From: Acidobacteriota bacterium
GTDB lineage: Bacteria; Acidobacteriota; Vicinamibacteria; Vicinamibacterales; 2-12-FULL-66-21
DNA: 64,000 bases
Direction: 5' to 3'
NCBI GenBank assembly: GCA_016184105.1
Contig: JACPDI010000040.1
Span: 62,001-126,000, forward strand
Numbering within the stretch: the stretch's first letter is position 1; every line of letters begins with the position of its first letter. Position numbers and translations under genes: made by a program. Of the stretch, positions 32,052 to 40,227 are shown piece by piece. Under the pieces are notes generated by a model, which saw nothing but the letters and a program-made list of their open reading frames with translations, was not told the origin of the DNA and searched no databases.

Positions 32052-33053
32052 ATGCGAAAACTTGGGTCGACCCTTCTGCTGCTGACCGCCCTCGCCCTTC
32101 TCTACCCGCTCCACGCGCAGTTCAAGAGCGGCACGCGGATGGTCCCGCTGTACGTCACGGTGACCGACGCGGGAAAGCGACTCGTCGCTGACCTGGCGAA
32201 GGACGACTTCGAGCTGTTCGAAGATGACCGGCCGCGCGCGATCGACCTGTTCGAGAACGAGCACATCCCCATCGCGGTCGCCGTCATGCTGGACACGAGC
32301 GGCAGCATGACGCTGGTGCTGGACCGCGTGAAGGCGGGCGCCGAGCAGTTTCTCATCCGCCTTCACCCGGACGACCAGGGGGCCGTCGGCGCGTTCAGCG
32401 ACAAGATCTACGTGAGCGGCCTCACCGACGATCGCGATTCCCTCGTCGCGGAGCTGAAGGAGCTGGACTTCGGCTATCCGACCCGGCTGTACGATGCCCT
32501 GAGCGAGGCGATGCTGCAGCTGCGCCAGGCGGACCGGCGGAAGGTGGTCCTCGTGTTCACCGACGGCGAAGACACCGCCAGCCGCACGGGCCGCGACGCC
32601 GTGGTCGATCGCGCGAGAAACGAAAACGTGATGGTCTACGGAATCGGGATGCGGACGGTCGTCGGTCCGGTGCGATCGCGCCCGGACCGTGTGTTGAAGA
32701 AGCTGGCGGACGAAACCGGCGGCGGCTACTACGAGTTGAAGCAGCAGGATCCGCTGACGTCCACCTTTACGGAGATCGCCACCGAGCTGCACAGCCAGTA
32801 CGTCCTCGGGTTCGTTCCCGAGCGGCTGGACGGCAGAGTGCACAAGCTCGAAGTGCGCGTGAAGAGGCCCGGCCTGACTGCGCGGTCGCGGAAGTCGTAC
32901 CTGGCGGCCCCGGAAGGCTCCGGGACGCGGTCGCTCAGGCTAGATCAGGATGACCGCGACCATCGCGGCGACGAGCAGAATTCCCACGACGGCTTCGGCG
33001 GTGCTCGAGAAATCCAGTTCCCACATGGTGTGTTTCCCCCTACAGAGGATTAG
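32052..33053 (+). CDS. Secreted VWFA-related domain protein
   Basis: 333 residues with a signal peptide (MRKLGSTLLLLTALALLYPL). An N-terminal domain (VPLYVTVTDAGKRLVADLAK, FELFEDDRPRAI) precedes a von Willebrand A domain with MIDAS motif MLDTSGSM (near residue 82) and VVLVFTDGEDTAS. This is the 'VWFA-related Acidobacterial' architecture: exported, metal-dependent binding proteins of unknown partner. The normal end of the family is near RKSYLAAP; the last ~45 residues here are charged, low in similarity and overlap an antisense small gene (32940-33026), so the C-terminus may result from stop loss. Related proteins lie at 58275 and 62515. Confidence 0.87.
   Translation: MRKLGSTLLLLTALALLYPLHAQFKSGTRMVPLYVTVTDAGKRLVADLAKDDFELFEDDRPRAIDLFENEHIPIAVAVMLDTSGSMTLVLDRVKAGAEQFLIRLHPDDQGAVGAFSDKIYVSGLTDDRDSLVAELKELDFGYPTRLYDALSEAMLQLRQADRRKVVLVFTDGEDTASRTGRDAVVDRARNENVMVYGIGMRTVVGPVRSRPDRVLKKLADETGGGYYELKQQDPLTSTFTEIATELHSQYVLGFVPERLDGRVHKLEVRVKRPGLTARSRKSYLAAPEGSGTRSLRLDQDDRDHRGDEQNSHDGFGGAREIQFPHGVFPPTED
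32940..33026 (-). CDS. Possible 28-residue single-pass membrane peptide
   Basis: An ATG preceded by AGGGGG begins MWELDFSSTAEAVVGILL and ends VAAMVAVILI: an acidic head and a 17-residue hydrophobic helix. It lies antisense to the 3' end of the VWFA gene, upstream of the MoaD-like gene's opposite end but on the same strand as it. The composition is that of a membrane peptide and not of a random antisense frame, yet no homologue is known to me. Low certainty. Confidence 0.35.
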   Translation of the reverse strand: MWELDFSSTAEAVVGILLVAAMVAVILI

Positions 33054-33071
33054 ACGAGGGAAGGGGACGCG

Positions 33072-33139
33072 GAGTTTAAGTGGGACAGTCACACTTTCCG
33101 GACCGCTGCGCGGAAAGTGTGACTGTCCCACTTAAACTC
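33072..33139. repeat. Family A palindromic element, variant with matched changes in both arms
   Basis: 29-bp perfect arms (core GTGGGACAGTCACACTTTCC, closing with TTTAAG/CTTAAA) around a 10-base loop. Where other copies have GGGGG/CCCCC this one has GTGGG/CCCAC, so a change in one arm is matched in the other. It separates the convergent VWFA and MoaD-like genes. Confidence 0.85.
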
Positions 33140-33146
33140 GCTGGCC

Positions 33147-33401
33147 TCAGTGACCACCGGAAATAGTCGGGACGATCTCGACGCGATCTCCATCCCTCAA
33201 CGGCTGCTGCAGCAGGTCATGCAGGACCAGCTCATCATTGACGGCAAAGCTGAGCAGCGCGTCGTCGAATTTCTCTGAAAACCCCGGTACGCGTCCCGCG
33301 AGCACGTCGATGAGAGCGGCAAGGCTGGCGACCGGCTCGTCCACCGCCAAGACGTCGGCACCCCCCTGGCGCAGCATCGCGGGCAGGCGGACGGTCACCA
33401 T
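33147..33401 (-). CDS. MoaD/ThiS-like small sulfur-carrier protein
   Basis: 84 residues with the ubiquitin-like beta-grasp pattern (MVTVRLPAMLRQ, SLAALIDVL, FAVNDELV, LRDGDRVEIVPTISGG). The start overlaps the stop of the aldehyde oxidoreductase gene (TGATG), so the two are made together. MoaD proteins carry sulfur on a C-terminal GG for molybdopterin/tungstopterin assembly; here the chain reads SGGH, with one His after the GG, which would have to be removed or tolerated. Such genes commonly accompany tungsten AORs, supporting a dedicated cofactor-sulfur donor. Confidence 0.82.
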   Translation of the reverse strand: MVTVRLPAMLRQGGADVLAVDEPVASLAALIDVLAGRVPGFSEKFDDALLSFAVNDELVLHDLLQQPLRDGDRVEIVPTISGGH

Positions 33402-35353
33402 CAGTGCCCTCCCTCGAGGATGCCGGTGAGCTCCCGCCGCCACTCCGCCTCTGGCAGGCCGTCCTGATCGAGCCCTGAGATCTCGTAAAACCGCGACAGC
33501 ATCCGCTGGAATTCCTCGCGGTCGATCTTCTCTCCCTTGTACGCGCCAACCTGGATGGGCTCATCGAACCAGCGGTCGGGCAGCGTGTCGTCCTTGCGGC
33601 CAACGCCGAAGCGGTGATTCACGAGCCGCTCGACCCCCATGATGTTCTGCCCCACGCGGTCGAGTTCCGGCACCCCGAAATCAAGGCCGGTCACGTTGGC
33701 GATCTGCCCCGCGAACTCGTCGAGACCCGGAAGCGATGGGCTGTTGAACAGCTGTGTCGTGAAACGGCACATTCCGACCGCGTCCCCGACCGCGAAGATG
33801 TTCTCGCACGCACGGACCGCGCGCTCCTTGCCGTCGTAGCTGTTCGGGGCCGCGCTGACCTGGCCGCCGTAGAGCCGCGCCTTGAACGCGGGGTCGTCGT
33901 TGATGCGCGCGTTGATCTCCAGCGTCACCCGGTTGCGCAGGTGGTCCATGCCGCGTGTCGAGACCGCGAGGCCGAGCGCGAACGCCTTCAGGATGCGCGA
34001 GTCGTGCGGATCGCTCTGCATCAGGCCCTTCACGGCCATCCGGTAGCGCAACGCCTCGGCGGGATACCAGCCTTTCTCCACGGCGCGCGTGCCCTCCGCC
34101 ACGACGTCGCCGAAGCCTTCGCGCGCGGCGACCATGAACAGCAATCGTTCGATCGAGTCCGCGCGTCCCCACTCGAGATCGAGCCCGCCGGTCTCCTTCG
34201 TCGTGATGATCCGGCGCTGGAACAGCTCCATCGCCCACGCGATGGCCGAGCCGGTGGACGCCGTGTCGAGTCCCAGATCGTTGCAGATGTTGTTCAACCG
34301 GATGACCGTTTCGACGCGGTCGATCCCCAGGTTCGGCCCGAACTTCCCGAGCGTCACGTACTCCGGCCCATCGCCGCGGCCGTATTTGTCCGCCGCGTCG
34401 GTCTTGAGGTCGTTGAGCGGGCGGCAGTTCACCGGGCAGCGGAAGCACCCCGCCATGCCGGGCCGGTACGGATCGATATTCTCCGCGTCGAGCCGGTCGG
34501 TCCACGTCGTTTCCTGGTTGTTCTTCGTGCCCATCGCGCCGAGCAGGCGGCTCGGGCGATACAGAAACGGGGTGCCCCGTGTCTTCAGCGCGTGCTGGAC
34601 GACGGAGGTGGCGAGCAGGCGCTGGGCGATGTCGCGGTTGTACGGCTTGTACGGCTGGCTGGTCTCGAAGTCGCGCGTCTGCCCCTGCACGAGCACGGCC
34701 TTGAGGCGCAGCGCGCCCATCTTCGCGCCGGGACCACCGCGCGCGTAACACGCCTTCGGGCCCGCCATGATCGCGCTCGTGAGCACCTGGCGCTCTCCGG
34801 CGCGCGTGATGTTCACCATCGCGATGTCGCGGGCCCAGGTGCCGTGGAAATCGTCCGCGATCCGGTCGCGCAGGTCGATGTTGTCGAGACCCACGTACGT
34901 CGTGGCATCCAGGAACTCGACGCCCTCGGCATGAACCCGCAGCATCGTCCAGATCGCGCTGCGCCCGTACAGCACCAGATGATCGACGCCGCACATCCGC
35001 AGGAACGATGGGAAGTAGTCCCCGGCATTGCAGTCCATCAGCACGCCCGATTCGGGGGACCACGAGGTCGCGTTGCCCCGCGCAGCGCTCGGCACGATGC
35101 CGGTCAGCACTCCCGACCCGAAGATGAGCGGGACGTCTGGATGGAGGGGATGCCGCCGCTCGTCGAGCAGCCGATACAGGTAGAACATGTTCGCGCCCCG
35201 CCCGCCGAGCAGGGTGCGGATGACGCGAAGCGGCGTGTAGCCGCGCTGCACCTCGCGTCGTTCGAGATCCACGAACAGCGTCGCCCCCTGGCTGGGAAAT
35301 TGCGGCGCCCGTGGAAGTTCGCTCGCGAGCCGCGCGACGCGATCCCGAATCAT
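33401..35353 (-). CDS. Aldehyde ferredoxin oxidoreductase family (tungstopterin) enzyme
   Basis: 650 residues, the normal AOR length. The N-terminal tungstopterin-binding region is recognisable (RTLLGGRGANMFYLY, YARGGPGAKMGALRLKA), and the iron-sulfur ligands are present: Cys303, Cys306, Cys310 in GCFRCPVNC and Cys529 in VGMCRFTTQ. These cytoplasmic enzymes oxidise aldehydes or reduce acids with ferredoxin. No signal peptide. The start MIRDRVARL was chosen because TACACT, a -10-like box, ends seven bases before it, giving a probable leaderless mRNA; longer frames overlap the divergent lipoprotein gene. Co-transcribed with the MoaD-like gene. Electron partner and aldehyde are unknown. Confidence 0.92.
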   Translation of the reverse strand: MIRDRVARLASELPRAPQFPSQGATLFVDLERREVQRGYTPLRVIRTLLGGRGANMFYLYRLLDERRHPLHPDVPLIFGSGVLTGIVPSAARGNATSWSPESGVLMDCNAGDYFPSFLRMCGVDHLVLYGRSAIWTMLRVHAEGVEFLDATTYVGLDNIDLRDRIADDFHGTWARDIAMVNITRAGERQVLTSAIMAGPKACYARGGPGAKMGALRLKAVLVQGQTRDFETSQPYKPYNRDIAQRLLATSVVQHALKTRGTPFLYRPSRLLGAMGTKNNQETTWTDRLDAENIDPYRPGMAGCFRCPVNCRPLNDLKTDAADKYGRGDGPEYVTLGKFGPNLGIDRVETVIRLNNICNDLGLDTASTGSAIAWAMELFQRRIITTKETGGLDLEWGRADSIERLLFMVAAREGFGDVVAEGTRAVEKGWYPAEALRYRMAVKGLMQSDPHDSRILKAFALGLAVSTRGMDHLRNRVTLEINARINDDPAFKARLYGGQVSAAPNSYDGKERAVRACENIFAVGDAVGMCRFTTQLFNSPSLPGLDEFAGQIANVTGLDFGVPELDRVGQNIMGVERLVNHRFGVGRKDDTLPDRWFDEPIQVGAYKGEKIDREEFQRMLSRFYEISGLDQDGLPEAEWRRELTGILEGGH

Positions 35354-35360
35354 CAGGCTA

Positions 35361-35370
35361 AGTGTACAAT
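35361..35370. promoter_or_regulatory. Overlapping divergent -10 boxes
   Basis: AGTGTACAAT holds TACAAT rightwards (35365-35370) and TACACT leftwards (35366-35361), sharing two bases. The leftward AOR start follows after seven bases (leaderless); the rightward lipoprotein gene has a 20-base gap with CGGAGG. Confidence 0.55.
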
Positions 35371-35390
35371 CTTCCGACTTCGGAGGATGC

Positions 35391-36041
35391 ATGCGTTCAC
35401 GTGTTGCGATACTCAGCCTCACCGTGGCGGCCGTCACAGCCGCTGCGTGTGGAAAGTCAGAACAGCAGAAGGCGGCCGAAGCCGCCGCGACACAGCTGGA
35501 GGAAGCCGCGAAGAGCGCCGAGGCGGGAGATACCGCCAAGAGCCTCCAGGAGATGGGCAAGGCGCTGGGCGCCCTGGCAGGCTCCGGTTCGGGAGAGAAC
35601 AAACCCGTGGAGCCCGTCAGTTTCAAGGAGCTCCAGCTGGCGTTTCCCGAGTTCGAGGGTTGGGAGAAGGGCAAGCCGACCGGCGAGAGGATGTCCAGCC
35701 CGGTGCCGTTCTCCGAGGCGGAAGTGAGTTACACGAAGGATGACGCGCGGATTACCGCGAAGCTCGTGGACTCGGGATTCAACCAGCTCCTGATCGCGCC
35801 GCTGTCCATGTACCTCGCGGCGGGGTACGAGAAGGAAACGGAAGAGGGCTACGAGCGCTCCGCCAAGGTCGCCGGCTACCCGGGCTGGGAGAAGTGGAAC
35901 ACCGAGTCGAAATCCGGCGAAGTCAGCGCCGTCGTCGGCAAGCGGTTCATCCTCACGGTCGAGGGGGACAACCTCGAGGACACGAAGGTGCTGCACCAGC
36001 TCGCCGCGAAGGCGAACTTGAAGGGGCTGCCAGCGAAGTAG
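35391..36041 (+). CDS. Lipoprotein of unknown function
   Basis: 216 residues. Signal peptide with lipobox TAAAC (lipidated Cys at about residue 20), then a helical, Ala/Glu-rich segment (EQQKAAEAAATQLEEAAKSA) that may form a coiled coil, a short Gly/Ser linker, and a globular domain (VSFKELQLAFPEFEGWEKG, SYTKDDARITAKLVDSGFN, KRFILTVEGDNLED). The globular part resembles uncharacterised lipoproteins found in several phyla. CGGAGG precedes the ATG. The gene is divergent from the AOR operon and ends in a palindromic terminator. No function can be given. Confidence 0.8.
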   Translation: MRSRVAILSLTVAAVTAAACGKSEQQKAAEAAATQLEEAAKSAEAGDTAKSLQEMGKALGALAGSGSGENKPVEPVSFKELQLAFPEFEGWEKGKPTGERMSSPVPFSEAEVSYTKDDARITAKLVDSGFNQLLIAPLSMYLAAGYEKETEEGYERSAKVAGYPGWEKWNTESKSGEVSAVVGKRFILTVEGDNLEDTKVLHQLAAKANLKGLPAK

Positions 36042-36106
36042 AAAAAAGGGGCCGGGAGCCTTCTTCCTGTCCAAAGGCGGGAAAAAGGCTCCCGACCCCT
36101 TTTTTC
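36041..36106. repeat. Family B palindrome at a convergent junction, probable two-way terminator
   Basis: GAAAAAAGGGGCCGGGAGCC and its complement GGCTCCCGACCCCTTTTTTC pair over about 22 bp with one C/A mismatch, separated by 22 bases. Both ends carry A/T runs, so it can terminate transcripts from either side. It overlaps the stop codons of both the lipoprotein and the proline racemase genes. Confidence 0.85.
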
Positions 36107-37106
36107 ACAGACGAAACCCCTCCTTCAGCGCATCATCGCTCTGAATGACGAACGTGTGCTCCCCCGTGATCCATGCCGATCCCTGTATCTCGGGGATGAT
36201 CGCGGGCAGGTCGGCCACCGTCTCGCGTCCCACCACGCGTCCGCGGAACGTGGTGCCGACGATGGATTCGTGCGTGAACGGCGCATCGGGCTGCAGCAGC
36301 CCCATCGCGTCGAGCACCGCCATCACGGCACACGTGCCGGTGCCGCACGGCGAGCGATCGATCTCGGCGTCGGCGAAGACCGTGACGTTCTTCAAGTCTG
36401 CGCCGGGCGTCTCCGGCGGTCCGGTGAAGATCGTTCCGTAGATCCCGGCGAGCCCGGGCTCGAGCGGGTGTTCGACGCGGAAGGCCCCTTCGATCTGCTC
36501 CTTGATGGCCATGCCGGCGCGGCGGACGTCCGGAAGCGCGCGCGGCTGCAGCGCAACACCCGCGGCCTCGCTGTCCACGATCGCGTAGAAGGCGCCGCCG
36601 AACGCCACGTCGGCGCGAAACCGGCGGTCTCGCAGCCGCACCGGCACCCCGGCGTGGAGCACGAACGACGGCACGTTGACGAAGCGCACGTGCTCGACGC
36701 GGCCGTCCGGCCGCCGCGAGAACCGCGCGCGGACGGGCCCCGCCGGCGAGTCCAGCACGATCTCTGCCTGCCTGTCGCGAAGCGTGAGCAGCCCCCGCTC
36801 GAGCGCGATCGTCACGACGGCGATGACCCCGTGCCCGCACATCGTGCTGTAGCCTTCGTTGTGCATGAACAGCACGCCCGCGTCGGCGCCGGGGCTGACC
36901 GGCTCGGTCAGCAGCGCGCCGTACATGTCGGCGTGCCCGCGCGGTTCGAGCATCAGCGCGCGGCGCAGGGCGTCGTGCTCCGCGAGCACGTGCGCCCGCT
37001 TCTCGAGCATGGTCTTGCCGTGCACCTCGGGGAAGCCGTCGACAATCAGGCGCAGCGGCTCTCCCCCGGCGTGTGCGTCAATCGTTCGAATTCGCGTCTC
37101 GGCCAT
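36105..37106 (-). CDS. Proline racemase family protein, probable 4-hydroxyproline epimerase
   Basis: 333 residues, family length. Both catalytic cysteines are present: Cys90 in STMCGHGV and Cys254 in DRSPCGTGTC. A Thr at the second position would mark trans-3-hydroxyproline dehydratase, so a racemase or epimerase is indicated. These cytoplasmic enzymes invert the alpha carbon of proline or 4-hydroxyproline. The start MAETRIRTIDAH was chosen for family fit; longer frames are upstream of the promoter. The divergent neighbours, an HDAC-family deacetylase and an ornithine-cyclodeaminase family enzyme (members of which reduce pyrroline-2-carboxylate), suggest hydroxyproline use. Confidence 0.88.
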   Translation of the reverse strand: MAETRIRTIDAHAGGEPLRLIVDGFPEVHGKTMLEKRAHVLAEHDALRRALMLEPRGHADMYGALLTEPVSPGADAGVLFMHNEGYSTMCGHGVIAVVTIALERGLLTLRDRQAEIVLDSPAGPVRARFSRRPDGRVEHVRFVNVPSFVLHAGVPVRLRDRRFRADVAFGGAFYAIVDSEAAGVALQPRALPDVRRAGMAIKEQIEGAFRVEHPLEPGLAGIYGTIFTGPPETPGADLKNVTVFADAEIDRSPCGTGTCAVMAVLDAMGLLQPDAPFTHESIVGTTFRGRVVGRETVADLPAIIPEIQGSAWITGEHTFVIQSDDALKEGFRL

Positions 37107-37112
37107 TTCGGG

Positions 37113-37122
37113 TAATATCCTA
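37113..37122. promoter_or_regulatory. Divergent -10 region between proline racemase and deacetylase genes
   Basis: TAATAT (37113-37118) reads rightwards and ends 11 bases before the GTG at 37130; TAGGAT (37122-37117) reads leftwards and ends 10 bases before the ATG at 37106. The whole intergenic space is 23 bases, so both mRNAs must be leaderless or nearly so if they start here. Confidence 0.5.
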
Positions 37123-37129
37123 ACCCCGC

Positions 37130-38077
37130 GTGAAGGCGTTCTACTGCGACAACTTCGTGCTGCCGCTGCCGGCCGCGCACTCCTTCCCGATGGCGAAGTA
37201 CGCGCGCCTGCACGAGCGGATCGTGGTCGAGGGGATCCTCCGGCCCGAGGACCTGGTCGTGCCGCGCGCCGCCCGTTGGGACGAACTGGCATTCGTGCAC
37301 ACGGCGGAGTATCTGTCGGCCGTCGCGTCCGGCACGCTGTCGCCCGAGGCGCAGCGCCGGATCGGGTTCCCGTGGTCTCCCGCGATGGTGGAGCGCGCGC
37401 GCCGCTCCGTGGGGGCCTCGATCGAAGCCTCGCACGCGGCGATCATGGACGGCGCGGCCGCCAACCTTGCGGGCGGCACCCATCATGCCTTCGCCGACGG
37501 CGGGGCCGGTTACTGCGTGTTCAACGACGTCGCGGTCGCCGCGCGCGTGCTGCTCGAGGAAGGGCGTGCCTCGCGCGTGGCCGTGCTCGACACCGACGTG
37601 CACCAGGGGGACGGCACCGCCCTCATTTTCCGAGATGCGCCGGAGGTCTTCACCTGTTCCCTGCACGGGGCCAACAACTTTCCCTTCACGAAGCAGCGCA
37701 GCGACCTCGATATCGTGTTCGAGGACGGCACGCGCGATGACGAATACCTCCGGCGTCTCGGGGAGGCGCTCGAGGCGGTCGTGGCGCACCGTCCCGACGT
37801 GTTGTTCTACGTCGCGGGCGCGGATCCGTACGAGCACGATCGGCTGGGGCGCTTGAAGCTGACGATCACGGGCCTCGCCGAGCGTGACCGGCTCGTGTTC
37901 GGCACCGCCGTGTCGCGACGCATTCCCGTGTCGGTGTGCATGGCGGGGGGCTACGCCCCCGACGTCGACGCGATCGCCTCGATCCATGCGAACACCGTCC
38001 GCGAGGCGCAGCGGGCCTTGGCGATGGCGAAACGCCGCGGGGTGAATGGATCGGGGAAGATAACGAAATGGCCGTAG
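37130..38077 (+). CDS. HDAC/AcuC family deacetylase
   Basis: 315 residues. The histone-deacetylase fold signatures appear in order: GGTHHAFADGGAGYCVFNDV (catalytic His pair), LDTDVHQGDGT and GADPYEHDRLG (zinc ligands Asp, His, Asp), and MAGGYAP (catalytic Tyr). Bacterial members remove acetyl groups from proteins, acetylpolyamines or other acetylated amines, using zinc in the cytoplasm. The start is a GTG directly behind a -10 box. It overlaps the next gene by 10 bases. Substrate unknown; its place beside amino-acid enzymes suggests a small acetylated metabolite. Confidence 0.9.
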   Translation: MKAFYCDNFVLPLPAAHSFPMAKYARLHERIVVEGILRPEDLVVPRAARWDELAFVHTAEYLSAVASGTLSPEAQRRIGFPWSPAMVERARRSVGASIEASHAAIMDGAAANLAGGTHHAFADGGAGYCVFNDVAVAARVLLEEGRASRVAVLDTDVHQGDGTALIFRDAPEVFTCSLHGANNFPFTKQRSDLDIVFEDGTRDDEYLRRLGEALEAVVAHRPDVLFYVAGADPYEHDRLGRLKLTITGLAERDRLVFGTAVSRRIPVSVCMAGGYAPDVDAIASIHANTVREAQRALAMAKRRGVNGSGKITKWP

Positions 38078-39045
38078 TCCTCGGGGAGTCCGACGTCCGC
38101 CAGCTGCTCCGCATGCCGGACCTGATCGACACCATGGAGCGCTCGCTGCTCGCCTTCTCCAGCGACCAGGTGGAACAGCCGCTCCGCACCGTGCTGCGCG
38201 TGGGAGCCGACATCGCGTTTTTCGGGCTGATGCCGGCGTTCCAGGCGCATCCTCCCGCGCTCGGCGCCAAGCTCGTGACCGTGGCGCCAGGAAATGCCGG
38301 CAAGGGGCTGCCGACACACCTCGCGACGATCCTGCTGATCGATCCCGCAACGGGCGAGCTGCTCGCGGTGCTCGATGGGCGCTTCATCACCGAGGCACGA
38401 ACGGCGGCCGTGTCGGCGGCCGCCACCCGCGCGTTGGCGCGCGCCGATGCGGGCGTGCTGGCGATCCTCGGCACGGGGGTGCAGGCGCACAGCCACCTGG
38501 AGGCGCTCGCGCTCGTGCGGCCGCTCCGCGAAGTGCGGGTGTGGAGCCCCACCGCGGCGCACCGCGATCGCTTCGCGGACGAGCACGGCGGCTTCGCGGG
38601 GCGGGTCGTCGCCGCGGGGTCTCCTCAGGCGGCAGTGGACGGCGCGGACCTGATCATCACCGCGACCTCGTCGGCCGAGCCGGTGCTGGAGAGCGCCTGG
38701 GTGCGCGACGGCGCCCACATCTGCGCCGTGGGCGCGTGCCGCCCCGACATGCGCGAGCTGGACACGGAGCTCGTCTCGCGCGCGCGCGTCTACGTGGACT
38801 CCCGCCGCGGCGCGCTGGCCGAAAGCGGCGACCTCCTTATCCCGATCGAGGAGGGGCGGTACTCGGCCGATCGCATCATCGGCGAGCTGGGCGAGCTGTT
38901 CGCGGGACGCATCGCCGGCCGTGAGAGCGGTCGCGACGTCACGATCTTCGAGTCGCTGGGCATGGCGATCGAAGACGTGGCCGCCGCCGATCTGGTGTAC
39001 CGGAGGGCGGCGGAGGTGGGGCTCGGCCGTGGGTTGGTGCTGTAG
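38068..39045 (+). CDS. Ornithine cyclodeaminase/mu-crystallin family enzyme
   Basis: 325 residues. Rossmann NAD(P) binding is seen in LAILGTGVQAHSHLEAL, and family blocks DGRFITEARTAAVSAAATR, IITATSSAEPVLE and AVGACRPDMRELD are clear. Members include ornithine cyclodeaminase, alanine dehydrogenase and delta1-pyrroline-2-carboxylate reductase; beside a proline racemase family gene the last is the best guess, forming L-proline from a hydroxyproline breakdown product. ATG lies 10 bases inside the end of the deacetylase gene, so translation is coupled. Confidence 0.87.
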   Translation: MAVVLGESDVRQLLRMPDLIDTMERSLLAFSSDQVEQPLRTVLRVGADIAFFGLMPAFQAHPPALGAKLVTVAPGNAGKGLPTHLATILLIDPATGELLAVLDGRFITEARTAAVSAAATRALARADAGVLAILGTGVQAHSHLEALALVRPLREVRVWSPTAAHRDRFADEHGGFAGRVVAAGSPQAAVDGADLIITATSSAEPVLESAWVRDGAHICAVGACRPDMRELDTELVSRARVYVDSRRGALAESGDLLIPIEEGRYSADRIIGELGELFAGRIAGRESGRDVTIFESLGMAIEDVAAADLVYRRAAEVGLGRGLVL

Positions 39046-39052
39046 ACCGGGT

Positions 39053-40225
39053 GTGGCCGCCGCGCTGGCGACGGTGGTCATCGCGTTCGCGCCGGCGCAT
39101 GCGGCCGCGCAGTCGCCCGCAGACCTGCGGCGCGAGGCGTTCGATCTCGCCTACAACCTCGATCACGACGCCGCGCAGGCGGCGCTCGAGCGGGCGCTCG
39201 CGCTCGCACCAGACGATGGGGGGACGCATCGGGCGATCGCGACGATCACGTGGCTGAACATCCTGTATCAACGCGGCGCGATCACGGTCGATCACTATCT
39301 GGGCAGCGTCGCCAGGCCGCGCGTGGACGTCACACCCCCGCCGCCGGCGCTGGACCGGCGGTTCGACCGGCATTGCGATCGCGCCCTCATGCTGGCGCGC
39401 GCGTGGATCGCGCGCGCGCCGAGGTCCGCGCAGGCGCATTACGATCTCGGCGCCGCCCTCGGACTGCGCGCGTCGTACACCGCGTCGGTTGAAGGGCGGC
39501 TGCGCGCGGGCTTTCTGGCGGCGCGCGGCGCCTTTGACGCGCATGAAAAGGTCCTCAGCCTCGACCCGCGCCGCCACGACGCCGCACTGGTCCTCGGTAG
39601 CTATCGATACATCGTCGCAACGATGTCGCTTCCGATGCGCTGGATGGCGTACCTCGCGGGGTTCGGGGGCGGCAAGGTGCGCGGGATCGAGCTGCTGGAG
39701 CGCGCCGCGGCCTACAACGCCGATTCACAAACGGAGGCGCGCTTCGCGCTGATTCTCGTCTACAACCGGGAGCGGCGCTTCGACGAGGCGCTGCGTGTCA
39801 TAGGCGAACTGCAGGGGCAATTCCCTCGTAACCGGCTATTAGCGCTGGAGCATGGGGCGACCGCGCTGCGGGCAGGCCGCGCCGCGGACGCCGAGAGGGT
39901 GCTGTCGGAAGGCATCGGGCGGTTCGAGGGTGACACGCGGCCGAAAGCGGGCGGCGAAGCAGCGATGTGGCACTATAAGCGCGGCGCCGCGCGCGTTCGC
40001 CTGCAGCGGCTGAACGAGGCGGCCGCGGACCTGCGCCTCGCGCTCGCACCGGGCGTTCCGGGCTGGATTCGCGGCCGCGCGACGTCGGAGGCGGGCCGCA
40101 TCGCCGATCTCCGCGGCGATCGCCGCACCGCCAGCGCGCGCTATCGTGAAGCCATCGCGCTCTGCGAAGCCGATCGCGATCCGTTGTGCGTCGCCGAAGC
40201 GCGCGCGCTGCTGAACCGTAAGTAG
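39053..40225 (+). CDS. Secreted TPR protein
   Basis: 390 residues. A GTG start seven bases after the previous stop gives the signal peptide VAAALATVVIAFAPAHAAA. The body is helical with TPR-like repeats (AAQAALERALALAPDDGGTH, RFDEALRVIGELQGQFPRN, RLQRLNEAAADLRLALAPG, AEAGRIADLRGDRRTASARY-like). Probably a periplasmic scaffold. It is the fourth rightward gene of the run from 37130 and is followed after two bases by a small membrane protein gene. No enzymatic motif is visible. Confidence 0.78.
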   Translation: MAAALATVVIAFAPAHAAAQSPADLRREAFDLAYNLDHDAAQAALERALALAPDDGGTHRAIATITWLNILYQRGAITVDHYLGSVARPRVDVTPPPPALDRRFDRHCDRALMLARAWIARAPRSAQAHYDLGAALGLRASYTASVEGRLRAGFLAARGAFDAHEKVLSLDPRRHDAALVLGSYRYIVATMSLPMRWMAYLAGFGGGKVRGIELLERAAAYNADSQTEARFALILVYNRERRFDEALRVIGELQGQFPRNRLLALEHGATALRAGRAADAERVLSEGIGRFEGDTRPKAGGEAAMWHYKRGAARVRLQRLNEAAADLRLALAPGVPGWIRGRATSEAGRIADLRGDRRTASARYREAIALCEADRDPLCVAEARALLNRK

Positions 40226-40227
40226 GT

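Noticed and set aside
31965-32843. An upstream extension of the second M14 gene to 1172 codons
   Set aside because: The extra part is antisense to the VWFA gene; a signal peptide and ribosome site support the start at 31964.
35354-35674. An upstream extension of the aldehyde oxidoreductase gene
   Set aside because: It would run antisense through the divergent lipoprotein gene; family alignment by eye and the -10 box support the start at 35353.
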